64,000 bases of DNA from Phocaeicola vulgatus (GTDB taxonomy: Bacteria; Bacteroidota; Bacteroidia; Bacteroidales; Tannerellaceae), in contig CP091733.1 of assembly GCA_022009975.1 (NCBI GenBank), forward strand, positions 1,195,001-1,259,000. The letters are read 5' to 3'. Below are positions 28,420 through 37,748 of this stretch, in pieces. Position 1 is the first letter of the stretch. Each line of letters opens with the position of its first letter. The notes under the pieces are model-generated. The model was not told the DNA's origin. It saw only the letters and a list, made by a program, of their open reading frames with translations, and did no database searches. A program made the position numbers and the translations under genes.

Positions 28420-29253
28420 TTATTGGCAGTCCTGTTCAATCCATTTGGCAACGGCATCTTCGTCGTTGCATCCAATGATTTCATTGGCTTGTTCTTTAAC
28501 TTCCTTGAAAGCATTGCCCACAGCGACACTGTGATCGGCTATTTCCATCATTGGCAAGTCATTCAGATTATCTCCAAACACTACGACTCGTTCCGCATGA
28601 CATTGTTTCGCCAAATAATCAATCGCTTCAGCTTTGGTAGTCTTGAGTGCATATATCTCTAAAATCCCTTGGCTACAATCAAATATGTCTTGATAACAAG
28701 AAAGAGTACAAGGCAATTGGCTTGCCCGAATCTCATTAGCAATGTTCAACAATGTCGCATAACTTCCCATAGAATAGACCAATACGGAATCATCTGGATC
28801 TTGTGCAGTAAGGCTTTCTGTTGTTACTAAGCGTTTGAATGGAGATTGAATCCGCGGCTCTATGAACTGACGTTCACTCTCTGTCAATTCAAATGTGTGG
28901 TAGACAAAAAGACAATTGCCATGCCTACGATAAATAAACGGCCGGATGGTGTAATGACCATATATTTCCAACAATTTGTCTACGGTTGCTGAAGGAATAA
29001 CACGCACCCGTTCATAATTTTGCTTGCTGTCGTTCCATAAAACCGCTCCAGCCATTAAAACAAATGGCAAAGAGCATTTCACCTCTTTCATAAGATCCAC
29101 AACAGTGGCGGGAGTCCTTGCCGTAGCAATGGTGAAAAGAGCTTTTTTCTCCTGTAAGATACGGTTTAGTGTTGCGATGGTAGTTTCAGATAAGACGGAC
29201 TGCCTGTTCAGTAAAGTCCCGTCCAAATCACTTACATACAATGTGCGCTTCAT
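28420..29253 (-). CDS. HAD superfamily phosphatase, Cof/YbjI type
   Basis: 277 residues from ATG 29253. The N-terminal nucleophile motif is VSDLDGTLLN and motif IV is VFGDNLNDLPMM, with the C2-type cap between them, as in Cof-type HAD hydrolases acting on sugar phosphates or pyridoxal phosphate. The exact substrate is unknown. An upstream in-frame ATG at 29289 would add 12 residues not seen in the family. The coding region lies just beside the MITE-like repeat and probably forms an operon with the HXXEE gene. Confidence 0.88.
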   Translation of the reverse strand: MKRTLYVSDLDGTLLNRQSVLSETTIATLNRILQEKKALFTIATARTPATVVDLMKEVKCSLPFVLMAGAVLWNDSKQNYERVRVIPSATVDKLLEIYGHYTIRPFIYRRHGNCLFVYHTFELTESERQFIEPRIQSPFKRLVTTESLTAQDPDDSVLVYSMGSYATLLNIANEIRASQLPCTLSCYQDIFDCSQGILEIYALKTTKAEAIDYLAKQCHAERVVVFGDNLNDLPMMEIADHSVAVGNAFKEVKEQANEIIGCNDEDAVAKWIEQDCQ

Positions 29254-29305
29254 CTCTTCTTCTTTTACAATACGTTGCTTGCCAGCCAAGAGGTTGGCGT
29301 ACTTT

Positions 29306-29836
29306 TCATCTTCTGTGTAATAGATTGCTTATCTTTATGCCTAAATGTTGGGCCAACAACAGGTTGCCAAACATGAAAGCGACACCACAAAGCGTGGCAA
29401 TTAATAAGTGCATACATGGGAAAGCATGAACAATCATGTTGCCAGAATAGATGACATAGGGAATAGACAATATTGCCGTTACAGTCCCTGGCACATAATT
29501 CCGTATTAAAAAGAGCTCTATGAGGTGTAGAACCAAATGTAGAGCAAAAGCCATGAATAGTCCGCTCCAAATCAAAACAGAGTAGGGAATGTCCACTAAA
29601 ATGGCAGCCGCCGCAAGCAGCAATATGATGATTTCTTCTGCTGCAGCAATGGCAAAAGCCAGCGTGTCAAGTTTTAACAAGTGACGGATGATAACACGAA
29701 ATTGCGGGAATTGGGTTAGTAACTTTTCCCGATGCCGCTCCAACCAGCGATTCGCCATGATAATCTCTTCCATATCGTGCAATAAATACAAGATAGGGAA
29801 CGGTAAAACTACGTATAAGACAGTTAATGCACTCAT
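29306..29836 (-). CDS. HXXEE domain membrane protein
   Basis: 176 residues with about four or five hydrophobic helices. The N-terminal LHDMEEI gives the HxxEE motif that names the family, a set of bacterial membrane proteins of unknown function. A second helix has AAAEEIIILLLAAAAI. Downstream on the same strand is the HAD gene. The plus-strand ribosomal operon starts about 280 bases away on the other side. Confidence 0.75.
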   Translation of the reverse strand: MSALTVLYVVLPFPILYLLHDMEEIIMANRWLERHREKLLTQFPQFRVIIRHLLKLDTLAFAIAAAEEIIILLLAAAAILVDIPYSVLIWSGLFMAFALHLVLHLIELFLIRNYVPGTVTAILSIPYVIYSGNMIVHAFPCMHLLIATLCGVAFMFGNLLLAQHLGIKISNLLHRR

Positions 29837-30061
29837 ATCAATATATAAATTTGTTCACTTATGTGACCGTGCCAAAATTACATCATTTGTTTGTATTATC
29901 CATAAGCAAGAAAGAAAAAGATTATTTATTTAGTATGAATTGTGTTTGTTTGAGGCAGGATTATAACTAATTTTGCACTTGATAAATACCAAGGTGTAAG
30001 AGGGAAAGAGGAAGAAATAGAAAATAATAGGCTATATATTTGTATATAGAAAAAAAATACG

Positions 30062-30069
30062 TACCTTTG
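30062..30069 (+). promoter_or_regulatory. -7 promoter element for the rpsF operon
   Basis: TACCTTTG fits TAnnTTTG and lies 45 bases before rpsF. The upstream A-rich run 30047-30059 is typical of strong promoters. The gap 29837-30113 shows nothing else I can assign. Confidence 0.65.
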
Positions 30070-30113
30070 CACCGCAAAAAATTAATAACAATAACTCATA
30101 AAACAGTATTTGT

Positions 30114-30467
30114 ATGAATAATTACGAAACCGTTTTCATTTTAACTCCCGTTTTGTCTGATGCACAGATGAAGGAAGCGGTAGACAAATTCACAGGTATC
30201 TTGAAAGAACAAGGTGCAGAAATCGTGAATGAAGAAAATTGGGGCTTGCGCAAGTTGGCTTATCCTATCGAGAAAAAATCTACTGGTTTCTATCAGCTGA
30301 TCGAATTCAAGGCAAATCCGGAAACAATCGCAACATTGGAAGTTAACTTCCGTCGTGACGAACGCGTAATCCGCTTCTTGACTTTCCGTCAGGATAAATA
30401 CGCAGCTGAATATGCAGCAAAGAGAAGAAATTTGAAATCATCAAAAGAAACAGTTAAGGAGAATTAA
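30114..30467 (+). CDS. rpsF: 30S ribosomal protein S6
   Basis: 117 residues beginning MNNYETVFILTPVLSD, with NEENWGLRKLAYPIEKKSTG and NFRRDERVIRFLTFR, all diagnostic for bS6. It binds 16S rRNA together with S18 in the small subunit platform. It is the first gene of rpsF-rpsR-rplI, spaced by 2 and 22 bases. Confidence 0.97.
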   Translation: MNNYETVFILTPVLSDAQMKEAVDKFTGILKEQGAEIVNEENWGLRKLAYPIEKKSTGFYQLIEFKANPETIATLEVNFRRDERVIRFLTFRQDKYAAEYAAKRRNLKSSKETVKEN

Positions 30468-30469
30468 TT

Positions 30470-30739
30470 ATGGCAGCTACTCAATCAGAAATTAGATATT
30501 TGACTCCGCCTTCAGTAGACGTTAAGAAGAAAAAATATTGCCGTTTCAAAAAGAACGGTATCAAGTATATCGATTACAAAGATCCTGAATTCTTGAAGAA
30601 ATTTTTGAACGAACAAGGTAAGATTTTGCCTCGTCGTATCACAGGTACATCTTTGAAGTTCCAGCGTCGTGTTGCTCAGGCTGTAAAGCGTGCTCGTCAC
30701 TTGGCGTTGCTTCCTTTCGTAACAGATTTGATGAAATAA
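30470..30739 (+). CDS. rpsR: 30S ribosomal protein S18
   Basis: 89 residues with the bS18 core KKYCRFKKNGIKYIDYKD and RRITGTSLKFQRRVAQAVKR, plus an N-terminal extension common in Bacteroidetes. It follows rpsF by 2 bases and so is almost certainly co-translated. It partners with S6 on 16S rRNA. Confidence 0.97.
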   Translation: MAATQSEIRYLTPPSVDVKKKKYCRFKKNGIKYIDYKDPEFLKKFLNEQGKILPRRITGTSLKFQRRVAQAVKRARHLALLPFVTDLMK

Positions 30740-30761
30740 TAAATTTAAGAGGAGACAGAAT

Positions 30762-31205
30762 ATGGAAGTTATTTTGAAAGAAGACGTAATCAATTTAGGT
30801 TACAAAGACGATATCGTAACAGTTAAAGCTGGTTACGGTCGTAACTTTCTAATCCCCATGGGTAAAGCAGTTATCGCATCAGAATCTGCTAAGAAAGTGT
30901 TGGCTGAAAACTTGAAACAACGTGCTCACAAGTTGGCTAAAATCAAAGCTGATGCAGAAGAATTGGCTGCTAAGATGAATGGTGTTAGCTTGACTATCGG
31001 AGCAAAGACAAGCTCAACAGGAACTATCTTTGGTTCTGTTAGCAATATTCAGATTGCAGAAGAATTGGCTAAATTGGGCTATGAAATCGACCGCAAGATG
31101 ATTTACATCAAAGAAGCCGTTAAGGAAGTTGGCGATTACAAAGCAACAGTTAAATTGCACAAAGAAGTTGCAGTTGAAATTCCTTTCACAGTGGTATCTG
31201 AATAA
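30762..31205 (+). CDS. rplI: 50S ribosomal protein L9
   Basis: 147 residues. The N-domain MEVILKEDVINLGYKDDIVTV and the long connecting helix leading to a C-domain with TSSTGTIFGSVSNIQIAEEL match bL9. It is the last gene of the ribosomal operon. A terminator follows at 31226-31264, so the GH32 gene behind it needs its own promoter or depends on read-through. Confidence 0.97.
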   Translation: MEVILKEDVINLGYKDDIVTVKAGYGRNFLIPMGKAVIASESAKKVLAENLKQRAHKLAKIKADAEELAAKMNGVSLTIGAKTSSTGTIFGSVSNIQIAEELAKLGYEIDRKMIYIKEAVKEVGDYKATVKLHKEVAVEIPFTVVSE

Positions 31206-31225
31206 TTGAAAGAAAAATATGTAGA

Positions 31226-31264
31226 AAAAGGGGGTAACGTTTTGTCGTTATCCTCTTTTTTTTT
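31226..31264 (+). terminator. rho-independent terminator after rplI
   Basis: AAGGGGGTAACG pairs with CGTTATCCTCTT across a short loop, followed by a run of T. Confidence 0.8.
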
Positions 31265-31298
31265 ATCTTGCCGCATAAAACTATTAATATCTTTTATC

Positions 31299-33104
31299 AT
31301 GAATGAAGTATTGAAATTAGGAGCGATTTGTGGTTCTTTCCTGATGATGGGACTTCTCGCATGCCAAAATAATAAAAGTGGAATAGTCGTTAACCGACAA
31401 AATGATTCGGTTGCAGTCTTGGATATCAATCGCACTTCTAAATATTTGCTTTTACCTGTCCAAGAAGATGCCCCGGAATGTAAAGTGCGTGTAATGACAG
31501 GCAGTCCGGGGGATGCGGATATGGATATTCGTATAGCGGACAGTCATATCGATTATTATGTTCCTATGTGCCTGCCTGCTGCTTCCCAAAAGGCAACTGT
31601 CCGTATCCAAAGCCAACATTTACAACAATTATGGTTGGACAGCCTGAAACTCTCTGATACTTTTGATACGGCAAATAGGGAAAAATACCGCCCTTTGTTC
31701 CATCATACTCCGCTTTACGGCTGGATGAATGACCCGAATGGCTTGGTTTATAAAGAAGGTGAATATCACATGTTCTATCAATACAATCCGTATGGATCCA
31801 TGTGGGGGAATATGCACTGGGGACATTCTGTCAGCCGGGATTTGGTAAACTGGGAACATCTTCCTGTTGCAATCGAGCGTGATACGATGGGGCATATCTT
31901 TTCCGGCAGTTCGGTTGTCGATTTCAACAACAGTGCAGGTTTTGGTAAAGGAAGCATTATCTCTTTCTATACATCTGCGAGCGATGAGAATGGCCAGATT
32001 CAATGCATGGCTTACAGTACTGACAATGGCAGGACTTTTACGAAATATGAACACAATCCTATCTTGACTCCGGCAGATGGGATAAAAGATTTCCGTGACC
32101 CGAAAGTATTTTGGTATGAACCGGACCAGAAGTGGGTTATGTTGGTTTCTGCTTTTAAGGAGATGCGCTTTTATTCATCTACGGACTTGAAAGAATGGAC
32201 ATATATGAGTGCCTTTGGAGACGGCTACGGAGTGAAACCGAGCATGTTTGAATGCCCGGACTTCTTTGAGTTGCCAGTTGATGGAAATCCTCAGAACAAA
32301 AAATGGGCATTGATAGTGAATGTCAATCCGGGATGTTTATTCGGAGGTTCGGCTACTCAATATTTTGTAGGAGATTTTGACGGCAAACAATTCATTTGTG
32401 ATACTAAGCCAGAAGTGGTGAAATGGCTGGATTGGGGTAAAGACCATTATGCCACCGTATGTTTCTCCAATACTGGCGAGCGAGTAATTGCGGTTCCTTG
32501 GATGAGCAACTGGCAATATGCGAATGTTGTGCCAACGAAACAGTTCAGAAGTGCCTATGGCCTTCCTCGTGAACTGACTATGTATAAAGAGGGGAATGAC
32601 GTTTATTTAGCAGTCAATCCGGTAAAGGAAGTGGAGAAGCTACGGATTGATTCAGCTAAAATAGATGACTTTGATTATGAACAGGGCTGCTCCATGGACG
32701 CAAGCGACTACGACAATTCCGGTGTTTATGAGATTAATTTGACATTGGAACAGGGAACGGCTTCCATTGCAGGCTTCAAGCTGAAGAATAATGATGGCGA
32801 ATTTGTTGATATTTATATAGATACAAAGGCAAACAAAGTTTACATGGATCGTACAAACAGCGGTGTGACAGATTTCAGCAAAAAGGAATTTGCTATGGCG
32901 ACATGGGCTGATTTGTCAAAACAGAAGGCACACACATTCCGGTTATTCATAGACAAATGCTCGATTGAGATGTTTGTAGACGGCGGGAAAGTAGCCATGA
33001 CAAACTTGTTCTTCCCGACTGCGCCTTATAATGGAATTGAATTTCATGCAGAAGGAGGAAAAGTCAATGTGAAAGATATGATGGTTTATAAATTAAAGCT
33101 ATAA
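31299..33104 (+). CDS. GH32 beta-fructosidase (fructanase), lipoprotein
   Basis: 601 residues. A lipoprotein signal (GSFLMMGLLACQNN) sends it to the outer membrane or surface. After a short N-terminal beta domain comes the five-bladed propeller: HHTPLYGWMNDPNGLVY contains the nucleophile Asp, DFRDPKVFWY holds the transition-state Asp, and FECPDFFEL the acid-base Glu. A C-terminal beta-sandwich follows. The enzyme releases fructose from levan, inulin or sucrose. Fructokinase and a sugar permease follow directly. ATG 31299 is chosen because it starts the signal peptide; the residues before it lie over the rplI terminator. Confidence 0.93.
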   Translation: MNEVLKLGAICGSFLMMGLLACQNNKSGIVVNRQNDSVAVLDINRTSKYLLLPVQEDAPECKVRVMTGSPGDADMDIRIADSHIDYYVPMCLPAASQKATVRIQSQHLQQLWLDSLKLSDTFDTANREKYRPLFHHTPLYGWMNDPNGLVYKEGEYHMFYQYNPYGSMWGNMHWGHSVSRDLVNWEHLPVAIERDTMGHIFSGSSVVDFNNSAGFGKGSIISFYTSASDENGQIQCMAYSTDNGRTFTKYEHNPILTPADGIKDFRDPKVFWYEPDQKWVMLVSAFKEMRFYSSTDLKEWTYMSAFGDGYGVKPSMFECPDFFELPVDGNPQNKKWALIVNVNPGCLFGGSATQYFVGDFDGKQFICDTKPEVVKWLDWGKDHYATVCFSNTGERVIAVPWMSNWQYANVVPTKQFRSAYGLPRELTMYKEGNDVYLAVNPVKEVEKLRIDSAKIDDFDYEQGCSMDASDYDNSGVYEINLTLEQGTASIAGFKLKNNDGEFVDIYIDTKANKVYMDRTNSGVTDFSKKEFAMATWADLSKQKAHTFRLFIDKCSIEMFVDGGKVAMTNLFFPTAPYNGIEFHAEGGKVNVKDMMVYKLKL

Positions 33105-33116
33105 AATAGACGAATT

Positions 33117-33979
33117 ATGGAAGGAAATAAACCCATTGTTGTGGGAATAGGAGAATTGCTGTGGGATGTTTTGCCAACAGGGAAAAAAGCAGGAGGTGCA
33201 CCCATTAACTTTGTATATCATGCTACGCAATTGGGAGCGGAAGGTTACGCTATCAGTGCCGTGGGAAAAGATGAGTTGGGAGAGGAGATTGTCCAGGAAT
33301 TGGATAATAACCATATTGCCCATTGTATCGAATCAGTTGATTATCCGACTGGAACGGTAGAAGTTACGTTGGAAAAGGGCATTCCTACTTATAACATCAT
33401 AGAAAATGTCGCATGGGATCATATCCCAGTTTCATCAAAAGCCATCGAAATTGTTAAGGAGGCGAAAGCCATCTGTTTGGGACTTTGGCTCAACGCAACA
33501 TGGATTCACAGAAAGCATTGACGGAATTGTTGTCTTATGCTCCTGAAGATGCTCTGAGGTTTTTCGACATCAATATCCGCCAGAACTATTATTCCAAAGA
33601 GTTGATATTGGATTTGTTGGAAAAAGCCAATATCCTGAAGATAAACGATGAAGAATTGGAGATGTTGCGTCCGATGATGGGCTTGGAAGGAGACTATGAA
33701 GTTTGTTGCAAAGCCTTGTTGGAGAAATATGGATTGAAATATGTGATATTGACAGCTGGCAGTAAGTTCAGCGCCATCTATTCTACCGATGAAAACTCGG
33801 TTATAGGAACACCCAAAGTGGCTGTGGCAGATACGGTTGGTGCGGGTGATTCATTCTCCGGTGCGTTCGTATATTCTATCTTGGCAGGCAAATCTTTGAA
33901 GGAGGCGCACCGCAAAGCAGTAAACACGGCAGCATTTGTTTGTTCAAAAGAAGGGGCTTGGCCTGAATATTCTAAATAA
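33117..33979 (+). CDS. fructokinase, PfkB family (frameshifted)
   Basis: About 290 residues. GIGELLWDVLPTGKKAGGAPINFVYHA is split here by motif: the substrate-binding GGAPxNF and the C-terminal ATP/anion-hole motif DTVGAGDSFSGAF are intact. It phosphorylates fructose released by the GH32 enzyme 12 bases upstream. The frame breaks at the TTT run 33476-33478; one more T gives CFGTLAQRNMDSQKAL. The Asp base in GAGD is present, so the gene is probably functional if the break is a reading error. Confidence 0.9.
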
Positions 33980-33988
33980 TCCAATATT

Positions 33989-35152
33989 ATGAGTGCACAA
34001 CAGAAGAAATTTGTTTGGATGTTGATTCCTGTCATGTTCTCGTTCTTCGCAATGGGATTCGTGGATTTGGTAGGTATAGCAACGAATTATGTAAAGGCGG
34101 ATTTTGAATTGACAGATAAAACTGCCAATTTGTTGCCGTCCATGGTCTTTTTTTGGTTTTTGGTATGTGCCGTTCCGACAGGAATCTTGATGAACAAGAT
34201 AGGACAGCGTAAAACGGTTTTGATTAGTTTGGTTGTGACGATGATTGCCTTGGCATTACCCTTTGTCGGCTATTCATTCCCGATGATGTTGCTTTCATTT
34301 GCCTTCTTGGGCATTGGTAATGCGTTGATGCAAGTGGCATTGAACCCGCTGTTGTCAAACATCGTAAGCGGAGGGCGACTGGCAAGTTCCTTGACATTGG
34401 GACAGTTTGTGAAAGCGATTGCTTCCTTTATCGCTCCGATTTTAGCCGGTTGGGCAGCTGTCGCTTTTGGTAATTGGCGCATTTTTATGGCTATATTTTT
34501 AGCTGTTGCCATTGTGGCATTCTTTGCCTTGAGTGCCACTCCCATACAAGAAAATGTATCGAAAGATGTTGAGAAATCGACGTTTAAAGGCTGTTTCGCT
34601 TTATTGGCGGACAAAGTCGTCCTGCTTTCATTTTTAGGTATCATTTGCCATGTCGGCATCGACGTCGGCATCAATGTGACTGCTCCAAAATTATTGATGG
34701 AACGTTTGGACATGACTCTTGAAGGAGCCGGATTGGCAACCAGTGTCTATTTCTTGTTCAGGACGATAGGTTGTTTTAGCGGAGCTTTCTTCTTGGCATA
34801 TATTCCTACGAAACGGGTTTTTGCAGCCAGTGTGTTGATGATGTTGGCAGCAATCGCCGGGCTGTTTACTTTGCAAACACAAATGGCTCTATATGTATGT
34901 ATTGCTTTGATTGGATTAGGAAACTCGAACATCTTCCCGATGCTTTTGTCACGTGCCATGCTGCATTTGCCGGAACGGAAGAATGAAGTGTCCGGTTTGA
35001 TGATTATGGGATTGTTCGGTGGAACCATTTTCCCGATGCTGATGGGTTACGTTTCCGATGCAATGGGTTCGCAGATAGGAGCAATAGCTGTTTTAGCGAT
35101 AGGCGTATTTTATCTGTTATGTATGATTCCGGTGTTGAACAAAGATGCCTGA
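33989..35152 (+). CDS. MFS sugar permease (fucose/glucose/fructose type)
   Basis: 387 residues with twelve predicted membrane helices, of the sugar:H+ family FGHS related to FucP. Typical pieces are MGFVDLVGIATNYVKADFEL, GIGNALMQVALNPLLS and LMIMGLFGGTIFPMLMGYVSD. It likely imports fructose across the inner membrane and completes a GH32-fructokinase-permease operon, with a 9-base gap after the kinase. Confidence 0.87.
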   Translation: MSAQQKKFVWMLIPVMFSFFAMGFVDLVGIATNYVKADFELTDKTANLLPSMVFFWFLVCAVPTGILMNKIGQRKTVLISLVVTMIALALPFVGYSFPMMLLSFAFLGIGNALMQVALNPLLSNIVSGGRLASSLTLGQFVKAIASFIAPILAGWAAVAFGNWRIFMAIFLAVAIVAFFALSATPIQENVSKDVEKSTFKGCFALLADKVVLLSFLGIICHVGIDVGINVTAPKLLMERLDMTLEGAGLATSVYFLFRTIGCFSGAFFLAYIPTKRVFAASVLMMLAAIAGLFTLQTQMALYVCIALIGLGNSNIFPMLLSRAMLHLPERKNEVSGLMIMGLFGGTIFPMLMGYVSDAMGSQIGAIAVLAIGVFYLLCMIPVLNKDA

Positions 35153-35190
35153 TTGGTTGTTTAGGAATAGGGCGGCACATATCGACAAAA

Positions 35191-35266
35191 AACATCCGAT
35201 GAATTTTCAAAAACGTCCAATGTTTTTTGAAAAACGTCCAATGTTTTTTTGAAAACATCGTAGTGT
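35191..35266 (-). repeat. 21-bp tandem array, inverted (array B)
   Basis: Four cores start at 35191, 35212, 35233 and 35254, an exact 21-base period. Read on the minus strand they are CAACCGTT, then cores AACACTACGATGTT, AACATTGGACGTT twice, and CATCGGATGTT, in the same order as array A at 6001-6063. The array fills the 211-base gap between the permease and the FabK-like gene. Confidence 0.85.
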
Positions 35267-35363
35267 TTTGGATGAAAATAACGGTTGTTTTTGTATTGCT
35301 TATGTGTTGCGGTTCTATGTCTATTTATTTTATTAATTATCTCAAACATTAAGTCTATCCATA

Positions 35364-36311
35364 ATGGGAAATAGAATTTGTAAATTATTGAATATCAAAT
35401 ATCCGATTATTCAAGGAGGAATGGTTTGGTGTAGCGGGTGGAAATTAGCATCTGCTGTCAGCAATGCCGGAGGTTTAGGATTGATTGGTGCTGGATCCAT
35501 GCATCCGGAAGTGTTGACCGAGCACATCCGGAAATGTAAAGCAGCGACGGACAAGCCTTTTGGCGTGAATGTCCCGTTGATGTATCCGGAAATAGATAAA
35601 ATCATGGAGATACTGGTAGCAGAGAAAGTTCCCGTGGTCTTCACTTCTGCGGGCAATCCTAAGACATGGACGAAGAAGTTAAAGGAGAATGGCATTACGG
35701 TTGTTCATGTTGTCAGTAGTTCCAAATTTGCAGCCAAATGCGAAGAGGCGGGAGTGGACGCTGTCGTGGCAGAAGGTTTTGAAGCCGGAGGACACAACGG
35801 AAGGGAAGAGACGACAACGATGTGCTTGATTCCGCATGTTCGTCGTGCCACCCGTTTGCCATTGATTGCCGCCGGAGGTATTGGTACGGGAGCGGGCATG
35901 TTAGCCGCATTCGCATTGGGAGCAGAAGGTGTGCAGATTGGAACCCGCTTTGCATTGACTGTGGAAAGTTCTGCCCATGAAGCATTTAAACAACTTTGTT
36001 TATCCCTGAACGAAGGTGACACGAAATTGCTGCTGAAGAAAGTTTCACCGACCCGCTTGGTAAAGAGCATCTTTGCGACGGAAGTGGAAGAGGCAGAAGC
36101 GAAAGGGGCTTCAGCTGATGATTTAAGAGCTTTATTGGGAAAAGGTAGAGCCAAAAAAGGCATTTTTGAGGGGAATTTGGAAGAAGGCGAATTGGAAATT
36201 GGCCAGATTGCTTCTCTTTTCAGGGAAGAACAGACAGCAGAAGCGGTAATCAATGAGATTATTCGAGACTTTGAGAAAGGAATTAAAGAAATGGAAACCT
36301 ATAAATTTTGA
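35364..36311 (+). CDS. nitronate monooxygenase / FabK-like flavoprotein
   Basis: 315 residues, a TIM-barrel FMN enzyme. IIQGGMVWCSGWKLASAVSNAGGLG opens the barrel, EAGGHNGREE carries the catalytic His, and AAGGIGTG with GAEGVQIGTRF forms the phosphate site. The family includes nitronate monooxygenases and the enoyl-ACP reductase FabK; in Bacteroidetes the latter is plausible. Sequence alone does not settle which. It is followed after 4 bases by an M20 peptidase. Confidence 0.85.
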   Translation: MGNRICKLLNIKYPIIQGGMVWCSGWKLASAVSNAGGLGLIGAGSMHPEVLTEHIRKCKAATDKPFGVNVPLMYPEIDKIMEILVAEKVPVVFTSAGNPKTWTKKLKENGITVVHVVSSSKFAAKCEEAGVDAVVAEGFEAGGHNGREETTTMCLIPHVRRATRLPLIAAGGIGTGAGMLAAFALGAEGVQIGTRFALTVESSAHEAFKQLCLSLNEGDTKLLLKKVSPTRLVKSIFATEVEEAEAKGASADDLRALLGKGRAKKGIFEGNLEEGELEIGQIASLFREEQTAEAVINEIIRDFEKGIKEMETYKF

Positions 36312-36315
36312 GATA

Positions 36316-37671
36316 ATGGCTATAAAATCCTATATTGAAACAAACGAAAATAGATTTCTGGACGAATTATTTTCTTTGATACGTATTCCGTCCGTTAGTG
36401 CACAACAAGAACATAAACCTGACATGGAGGCTTGTGCCCGCCGCTGGGTGGAGATCCTGCTTTCATCGGGCGTGGACAAGGCAGAAGTGATGCCGACTGA
36501 GGGCAATCCTATTGTGTATGCCGAGAAGATGGTCAATCCGGAAGCAAAGACTGTGTTGGTTTATTCACACTATGACGTGATGCCGGTGGAGCCTTTGGAA
36601 TTATGGGATAGCCAACCATTTGAACCAGAGATACGTGACGGCCGGATTTGGGCAAGAGGAGCTGACGATGATAAAGGACAAGGCATGATTCAAGCCAAAG
36701 GTTTTGAAACGGCTTTGAAAGAAGGTTTGTTACAATGCAACGTGAAGTTCATATTCGAAGGAGAAGAAGAAATCGGCTCTCCAAGCATCGAATCTTTTTG
36801 CGAAACACATAAAGAGCTGTTAAAAGCAGATATTATCCTGGTTTCCGACACAAGCATGGTTAGTGCCGAGACTTTGTCGCTTACGACCGGACTTCGTGGT
36901 TTGGCTTATTGGGAGATTGAAGTAGAGGGACCGAACCGGGATTTGCATTCCGGGCATTTCGGTGGAGCTGTTGCCAATCCTATTAATGTATTGTGCAAGA
37001 TGATTGCAGGCATCACGGATGAGAATGGAAGAATAACCATACCAGGATTCTATGACGATGTAGAAGAGTTGTCTAAGGAAGAGCGGGAAATGATTGCGCA
37101 GATTCCGTTTGACGAGGCAAAATATAAAGAAGCGATTGGAGTAAAAGCCGTATTTGGAGAAAAAGGATATTCAACATTGGAACGCAACAGTTGCCGACCC
37201 TCTTTCGATGTTTGCGGAATATGGGGCGGTTATATCGGAGAAGGCAGCAAAACAGTCTTGCCGTCCAAGGCGTATGCAAAAGTATCCTGCCGATTGGTTC
37301 CTCACCAGAATCATGAAAAGATATCCAAGATGTTTGAAGCATATATCAATCAAATAGCTCCGGAATATGTCAAGGTGAAAGTTACACCGAAGCATGGAGG
37401 AGAAGGATATGTTTGTCCGATTGACCTTCCTGCTTATAAGGCAGCAGAAGAGGCAATCGGCATAGCTTTCGGCAAAAAACCATTGGCAGTTCGTAGAGGC
37501 GGAAGTATTCCTATCATTTCTTCCTTTGAACGGATTTTGGGAATCAAGACCATCCTTATGGGATTTGGTTTGGAGCAAAATGCAATCCATTCACCAAACG
37601 AAAGTTGCCGTCTGGATTTCTTCTTGAAGGGAATCGAATCAGTAGCTGAGTTCTACCGGATATTTAAATAA
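36316..37671 (+). CDS. M20 family dipeptidase
   Basis: 451 residues from ATG 36316. Metal-site residues are seen in VYSHYDVMPVEP (HxD), ARGADDDKGQ, EGEEEIGSPS (catalytic and metal Glu), and a C-terminal NAIHSPNE. The lid domain lies between about 200 and 320. Enzymes of this group cleave dipeptides in the cytosol with two zinc ions. The gene is probably co-transcribed with the upstream FabK-like gene. Confidence 0.9.
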   Translation: MAIKSYIETNENRFLDELFSLIRIPSVSAQQEHKPDMEACARRWVEILLSSGVDKAEVMPTEGNPIVYAEKMVNPEAKTVLVYSHYDVMPVEPLELWDSQPFEPEIRDGRIWARGADDDKGQGMIQAKGFETALKEGLLQCNVKFIFEGEEEIGSPSIESFCETHKELLKADIILVSDTSMVSAETLSLTTGLRGLAYWEIEVEGPNRDLHSGHFGGAVANPINVLCKMIAGITDENGRITIPGFYDDVEELSKEEREMIAQIPFDEAKYKEAIGVKAVFGEKGYSTLERNSCRPSFDVCGIWGGYIGEGSKTVLPSKAYAKVSCRLVPHQNHEKISKMFEAYINQIAPEYVKVKVTPKHGGEGYVCPIDLPAYKAAEEAIGIAFGKKPLAVRRGGSIPIISSFERILGIKTILMGFGLEQNAIHSPNESCRLDFFLKGIESVAEFYRIFK

Positions 37672-37690
37672 ATGGAGAAGAAAGAATAAA

Positions 37691-37748
37691 TCAATAGTTC
37701 GTTAAAAATCAGCCAAGCTTAAGCGGCTCTGGCAGTAAATGAAATGAG
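37691..37748 (-). repeat. 58-bp repeat shared with 14.1 kb
   Basis: This segment aligns with the reverse complement of 14083-14140. On the minus strand it contains the stop of an open frame that ends ELISFTARAA. The gap 37672-37979 also holds that open frame (next entry) and an 84-bp direct repeat. Confidence 0.6.

Noticed and set aside
29933..30113. S6:S18 autoregulatory RNA motif before rpsF
   Set aside because: I could not find a convincing stem with the conserved bulge; the leader is A/T-rich and mostly unpaired by eye.
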